Below, one piece after another: positions 23,885 through 64,000 of a stretch of 64,000 nucleotides of DNA. How positions within the stretch are numbered: the stretch's first letter is position 1; every line of letters begins with the position of its first letter. Below the pieces are notes generated by a model that was given only the letters and a program-made list of their open reading frames with translations, did no database searches and had not been told where the DNA came from. Source of the DNA: Bagarius yarrelli (Eukaryota; Chordata; Actinopteri; Siluriformes; Sisoridae); assembly GCA_005784505.1 (NCBI GenBank), contig VCAZ01000185.1:221001-285000 (forward strand). The letters run 5' to 3'. The translations under genes and the position numbers were made by a program.

Positions 23885-24270
23885 AAAAAAAAAAAAGAGA
23901 GAAAGGGAGAGCAAGAGAGGAGAGAGAGAGAGAGATAAAGAAAGAGGGAGGGGATAAAGGGAGAGAGATAAAGAAAGAAATAAGGAGAGATAAAGAGAGA
24001 CAGATGAGAGAGACAGAAAAGAGAGAAAGGGGGAGAAAAGAGAGAGAAAGAGAGAGAGAGAGAGCGAGAGGGAAAAAGAGAGAGAGATGGCGATAGAGAG
24101 AGATAGCGAGAAAGAGAGTGAGAGAGAGAGAGAGAGAGAAAAACAGAAAAAAGAAAGAGGATAGCGATAGAGAAAGACAGCAATAGAGAGAAAGAGAGAG
24201 AGAGACAGATAGATAGTGATAAAGAGAGAGAGATAAATAGCGAGAGAGAGAGACAGAGAGAGAGAGTTGA
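23885..24270. repeat. GA-rich purine tract
   Basis: About 385 bp of GAGA with GATA, GAAA and GGGA interruptions. It would be a CU-rich stretch in the unc13c transcript if the 3' UTR extends this far. Confidence 0.9.
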
Positions 24271-24284
24271 GCTTGCCTTTCGCA

Positions 24285-24415
24285 GTGTGTGTGTGTGTGT
24301 GTGTAAGTGTGTGTGTGTAGTGTGTGTATGTGTGGGGTGTGGTGTATGTGTGTGTGTAGTGTGTGTGTGTGTGTGTGTATGTGTGTGTGTGTGTATGTGT
24401 GTGTGTGTGTGTTCA
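24285..24415. repeat. GT-rich tract
   Basis: GT dinucleotides broken by GTAT, GGGG and TAGT interruptions. Confidence 0.9.
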
Positions 24416-24605
24416 CAGTGATCAATCTGAAAGGCTGGAAGCCAAAAAAAACCCCAAAATGAAACAGTCGGAAAGCCTGAAAATAAATGAATCTTTAGGT
24501 CGTCGGTGCCTCAAAAATGACAGAGCGCTTTAAAAAACACTGATTAAAAAGAGATGAGATGGAAAAAAGAACAAAATGCTACACGATTAAAGAGAGTACC
24601 ATCTC

Positions 24606-24608
<3 letters not shown>

Positions 24609-24642
<34 letters not shown>
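24609..24642. repeat. (CA)n microsatellite
   Basis: Pure CA dinucleotides. Confidence 0.9.
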
Positions 24643-24644
<2 letters not shown>

Positions 24645-25040
24645 AGGCAAACACACTCTCACACTCTCGCACAATAATCGAGCAAATTCAAAACATCAAC
24701 ATCACCAATAACCGTAATAATAATAATCATTTCTATATTTTTCCATCGTTTATCTGGTCGGGTTTGGCACTTTATCTGAACCAGTTGAAAAAGTTGAGTC
24801 TTCGTATAAAACCGTCTGCGGCGTCTGGTTGGCGAAGGATAGAATGATCTGATAGTTAGCAAACAGCAGGTAAACACGTTTACATACGCTTGAAGTTTTT
24901 CTGAAGAACATTCCCACAGATGTTTTACACACATGCACAGAAACAAACACCACCACTTTCCCGCCCGGTCGCCATGTCAGCACTTATTTCCTGTGGGTTT
25001 TTTTTGTTTTTTTTGTCGTTTTCCCACGTTTTTCCGCAGT

Positions 25041-60354
<35,314 letters not shown>

Positions 60355-60607
60355 CTGGGTGCAAAAACATCAGAGGAAACACATCAGCTTCAGTCATTCT
60401 TTACACCTTCTTTATGTCCTGTGGCACTTTAGCATCGCTAACACGCTAACGGAACACAGGTAGCATTATAATCTACCTCATCCCTCAGTTCGTGTATGCG
60501 TGTATGCTAACTCTTTTTGATACATGCTAATACACAACTGTTGTATGCTAATGAGGGTGTGTTACCTTTTGCTAACCTTTATAATACTAATGTTTCCATA
60601 TCTAACA

Positions 60608-61022
60608 CACAACATCTGACACACTGCAGCTTTAATATCACACTGCAGCTTTAATTTTACACACCGTAGCTTTAATATTACACACTGCAGCTTTAATATC
60701 ACACTGCAGCTTTAATTTTACACACCGTAGCTTTAATATTACACACTGCAGCTTTAATATAACACACTGCAGCTTTAATATTACACACTGCAGCTTTAAT
60801 ATAACACACTGCAGCTTTAATATCACACACTGCAGCTTTAACATGACACACTGCATCTTTAATGTAACACATGGCAGCCTTTATATTACACACTGCAGCT
60901 TTAATATCACACACTGCAGCTTTAATATCACACACTGCAGCTTTAATATCACACACCGCAGCTTTAATATCACACACTGCAGCTTTAATATTACACACCG
61001 TAGCTTTAATATCACACACTGC
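60608..61022. repeat. 21-bp minisatellite, CTGCAGCTTTAATATCACAC
   Basis: About 19 units of 20-21 bp with PstI-type CTGCAG in almost every unit and variants TTTTACA, TATTACA and CGTAGC. Frames on both strands give 7-residue peptide repeats (AVCDIKA type), an artefact of the period. Confidence 0.95.
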
Positions 61023-61336
61023 AGAAACTCTGTTAAGTTAAGAACAGGAGCCTGTAAACGCACCAGCTAGTATAAAATATTTCGTCAGGCGACTCTGGGG
61101 GCTGAAGTTAATCAGTATGTCTACATCATTAGCTCGGAGTGAAGTGTAGATTTATCAGGTGTGTGTGTGTGAGAACATCGGCTCTTTGCCAGTCTGGGAG
61201 AACCGCAGCGTTCACTTAATAAACAAATGTTTCACACTGGCGCTCAGTCACAGCACAGATAAATAAAACCACCTTATGAGTCGTGCTGGAGAGTTCCGGA
61301 ACTGGAGTGTTAGTTTGTTCTAACTCTCAACATCCT

Positions 61337-61500
61337 CACGCCACCATCATTATCACCATCATCATCCTTAACATCCTCACGCCACCATCATTATCACCAT
61401 CATCATCCTTAACATCCTCACGCCACCATCATTATCACCATCATCATCCTTAACATCCTCACGCCACCATCATTATCACCATCATCATCCTTAACATCCT
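61337..61500. repeat. 41-bp tandem repeat, four to five copies
   Basis: Near-identical copies of CATCCTCACGCCACCATCAT plus TATCACCATCATCATCCTTA. The high identity suggests recent expansion. Confidence 0.95.
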
Positions 61501-61690
61501 CACGCCACCATCATTATCACCATCATCATCATCATTACCTTGATTATCATCACCATCATCATCATCATCATCATCACCATCATCACCATCATCATCATCA
61601 CCATCATTATCATCATCACCATCACCATCATCATCACCATCATCATCACCATCATTATCATCATCATAATCATCATTGCTATCATCATCT
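61500..61690. repeat. (ATC)n / (CAT)n trinucleotide array
   Basis: ATC/ACC trinucleotides in nearly perfect register for about 180 bp. All six frames stay open, giving poly-Ile, poly-Met/Val and poly-Asp frames that are not genes. Confidence 0.95.
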
Positions 61691-62149
61691 TCCTCCTTCT
61701 CCTTATACACTTAACCACCATCATTATCATTACTATGGTCTTCCTCCTCCTCATCCTACTCATAACCCCCATCATTTTTTTACTCTCCTTCTTTTCCTTC
61801 TCATCTTGATCATCATCATGAGCCCGACTTGATAATGATCCCCTGTGACACAGGAGACAGTGTGGAAGAAGAAATCCACGCCTGAAGGAGAAGCAGAGAA
61901 ATTCCTCCGCCCACTCCGCTTACCCACAATGCATCAGTATGAATTATTCCAAGTGACAGACAGCCTAAAGTAAACTTTCTGAAGTGTTGTCAGCGTCTGC
62001 GTGTCTAACACCGTAAGCCGTGATAATCCACTGCGAGAAACTATACGGGAAAAATATAGAGGAACAAATTAGGAAGAAGTTTTTTTGTATAGTCCGAAAA
62101 CGACGTCTGAGTGGCTGCGGGAACGACGCCGAATTAACGTTAAAGCTTT

Positions 62150-62260
62150 TCTAAATGGATTTCAGTGAAAATGTTCAAAACTCAACATCTGGCAACACAG
62201 ACGTCATTACCATATACGAGTGTGACCCGAACCTGAATACATCCCCCCCCACACACACAA
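62150..62260 (+). repeat. diverged direct repeat, copy 1
   Basis: ATCTGGCAACACAGACGTCA, TTACCATATACGAGTGTGAC and CCGAACCTGAATAC recur with changes at 63245-63310. About 1.1 kb separates the copies. Element class unknown. Confidence 0.7.
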
Positions 62261-62534
62261 AAAGAAGAAGCCCTAAGCTGGTGGCTGATGTTCTGATGCA
62301 ATCAGGAGTAAGAAAAAAATCTTTAATTGGATTTTTTCCACACACACTTCATGGTCTGATTCTTACACAGATCCCGAATCAGCAGAGTGAAACTCCGATC
62401 ACACGGGATTCCGCTTTACACCCGAGTCGGGGATTTAGTCTGATCCCGTCTTATCATGTGAGATTGTTTCAGTCTGGAGTCTGGGATTTTTTTTCACCAG
62501 GAAAACTATAAACCAAATGACCTTCTGCTTAGCC

Positions 62535-63058
62535 CCCCCCCCCCCCCCCCCCCCCACCCCCCACACACTGTCTCTCTCTCTCTATATATATATATATATC
62601 TCTCTCTTTCTCCCTCTGTCTGTCTCCCTATCTCTCCCCCTGTCCCCTGTCTTTCTCTTTTTCTCTTTATTCTCTCCCTCTCTCTCTCTTTTTCTCTATG
62701 TCTCACTTTTTCTATCTGTCTCTCTCATATTCTTTTCTTCTCTCTTTCGTTTATATTCTTTTTCTTTTTCCATCTCTGTCTTTTTCTTTGTTCTTTCTCT
62801 TTTTCTTTTTCTATTCTTTCTCTCTTCTTTTTGTCTTTCTCTTGTCTGTCTGTATCTCTTTTCTTTTCTCTCTCTCCGTCTTTTATCTCTTTCTGTCTTT
62901 CTCTGTCTCTCTCCGTCTTTCTCTATGTTTCTCTCGCACCGTCTTGCTTTCTCTCTTATCTGTCTCTTTCTCTCTATCTCTCTCTCCCTCTCTCTCCCTC
63001 TCTCTGTCGCTCTCTCTTTGTCTCTCTTGCTATTTTGCTCTCTCTCTCTCTCTCTTTA
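62535..63058. repeat. poly(C) then long CT-rich tract
   Basis: C run of about 22 at 62535-62556, short TA run at 62582-62600, then about 460 bp of CT/TTTC-rich sequence. Long Ser/Leu/Phe frames here are artefacts. Confidence 0.95.
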
Positions 63059-63244
63059 CAGACTGAATAACTCTTTTTTATTTTTCTGTTACAGTAACAC
63101 GACCAGGACAAAAAATAATAAAGAGCGGGTAAAAATATCAGTACAGTTAACTATCACAATCTTTCCCCCCCGATTGTGATATATTATATAGTATATCGAT
63201 ATATTTTCCATATCATTTTTTATCTGATATTAAATTACAATCCT

Positions 63245-63309
63245 CAACAATCTGGCAACATAGACGTCATTAACGTATACGAGCATGGCCTGACCCTGAA
63301 CACTCCTCA

Positions 63310-63310
<1 letters not shown>
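63245..63310 (+). repeat. diverged direct repeat, copy 2
   Basis: AATCTGGCAACATAGACGTC, ATTAACGTATACGAGCATGG and CCTGACCCTGAACACTCC correspond to copy 1. A CA repeat follows at 63311-63352, as the shorter ACACACAC follows copy 1. Confidence 0.7.

Positions 63311-63352
<42 letters not shown>
63311..63352. repeat. (CA)n microsatellite
   Basis: Pure CA run of about 21 units. 63360-64000 shows no supported feature. Confidence 0.95.
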
Positions 63353-63355
<3 letters not shown>

Positions 63356-64000
63356 GAGTTAGTTTATCCGTCTGTTACTGAGGAAAGAAAGATGAATGTT
63401 TCTCACACTGATGAAAAGTGATTTTTTCTATTAAATAAACGTAAAATTTTTCTCTCTTTCTTCTTTATTAAATCAATAAACTGTAAATAAAATTTTTTCA
63501 AACAATCTGACGGAAACTCCAGCTTTGGTCTGGAACCCGGTTTGGTTTCCGGACCCCGCAACCCTGAGAATAATCACTTCAGTGGCACAAACCTCCTAGA
63601 TTAGGATTGATTTTTAACCCTTGTGGTAATGAAAGTGCAGGACTGAAGATTGACTCGAGACGGTGTTTGTTGTTACACACAGACACTTTCATTCAGGAGA
63701 CACGACTGGAACACAATCAGCACAGAGAACCCGATCTAAAGGTCACGCTGAGGTCAAACAGGAAGAGGGTAAAAAAACCCTTTAGATTTGAGTTCTTGTC
63801 TTGTTGCACATTCTAGTTAGTTGAAGGACAGAAATAAATTTACTATGTAGTTGCGTGAGGGGGCGGAGTTACGGTTACCAGCGTGGTACGAAATCGAATA
63901 AGAAATAAATGCGTCAGTTTGTTAGTGATGGACAGAAAACCCCAACGTTCTTCTCACCATCAGGACCACCAGTAAAAATCCGAGTCTAACTGGAAAGGAG

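Larger units (their letters stand above)
23460..25040 (-). other. unc13c: probable 3' UTR and 3' flank of unc13c
   Basis: This stretch follows the unc13c stop codon on the minus strand. TTTATT at 23480-23485 is a minus-strand AATAAA and a plausible distal poly(A) signal. The sequence just before it (23500-23620) is unique and AU-rich, as expected of a brain 3' UTR. Repeats inside: CA 23669-23698, CAAA 23779-23815, GA-rich 23885-24270, GT-rich 24285-24415 and CA 24609-24642. The 3' end position is an inference. Confidence 0.4.

Noticed and set aside
60638..61070. Seven-residue peptide repeats on both strands (AVCDIKA, HCSFNIT types)
   Set aside because: Direct consequence of a 21-bp minisatellite; not a repeat protein.
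61459..61809. Poly-Asp, poly-Met/Val and poly-Ile frames
   Set aside because: All frames are open because the sequence is an ATC trinucleotide array.
62155..62511. 118-codon plus-strand frame starting MDFSENVQNS
   Set aside because: Its first third is a repeated segment (also at 63245), it crosses simple repeats, and no family or splice signal was recognised.
62517..63179. 220-codon plus-strand open frame
   Set aside because: Low-complexity Ser/Leu/Phe translation of the CT-rich tract after a poly(C) run.
63941..64000. Possible further upstream unc13c exon at the window edge
   Set aside because: A CCTTTCCAG-like acceptor is present on minus, but the following translation does not match the expected MUN sequence before EHEKH in any frame, so I do not call it.

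Overview
This window is vertebrate nuclear DNA, almost certainly from a teleost fish. It contains one split gene with GT-AG introns, many tRNA-derived SINEs of fish type, fish-type non-LTR retrotransposon remnants, a solo LTR, a hAT transposon and a very high load of microsatellites and minisatellites. Some repeat families resemble ones I associate with catfishes, but I cannot assign a species.

The only gene I can support is the 3' part of a Munc13/UNC13 gene on the minus strand. Fourteen exons lie between 60354 (5'-most here) and the stop codon at 25041-25043. They join in phase, apart from two exons with broken frames, to encode about 560 C-terminal residues: the end of the MUN domain (MHD2) and the C-terminal C2C domain. 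From remembered family sequences, diagnostic residues (WFYNEYVRDLPAF, PEYSLWFEPF, INKVLLQYAAIVS, ELHVSLKDYCFAREDRVIG, the C-terminal RLKSETRSAEE) fit the UNC13C (Munc13-3) paralogue better than UNC13A or UNC13B. The product would be a synaptic-vesicle priming factor. The 5' part of the gene lies beyond 64000.

Layout. 1-23.4 kb is gene-free sequence downstream of unc13c. It holds SINEs, microsatellites, several minisatellites (1.2-2.3, 7.0-7.7, 7.8-8.0, 10.8-12.7, 14.5-15.5, 16.4-16.7, 21.4-22.25 and 23.0-23.3 kb), a solo LTR at 8867-9238, a decayed LINE on the minus strand at 17.6-19 kb and the 3' end of another LINE on the plus strand at 22.2-22.7 kb. 23.4-25.04 kb is probably the unc13c 3' UTR and flank. 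25.04-60.35 kb is the unc13c exon/intron region, with introns full of minisatellites, SINEs, a hAT element with a nested SINE and a few unique blocks that could be conserved non-coding elements. 60.35-64 kb is intronic or upstream repeat-rich sequence.

The most interesting feature is not a new gene but how closely simple repeats crowd the unc13c splice sites. Exon 12 sits between a UG repeat and a CA repeat that are complementary in the transcript. Exon 10 has a polypyrimidine stretch of about 520 nt at its acceptor. Tandem arrays run to within 10-45 nt of the splice sites of exons 7, 8 and 13. A second notable feature is a 35-bp minisatellite that grew out of a LINE reverse-transcriptase reading frame. 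Two exons (11 and 12) carry frame breaks that look more like assembly indels than gene death.
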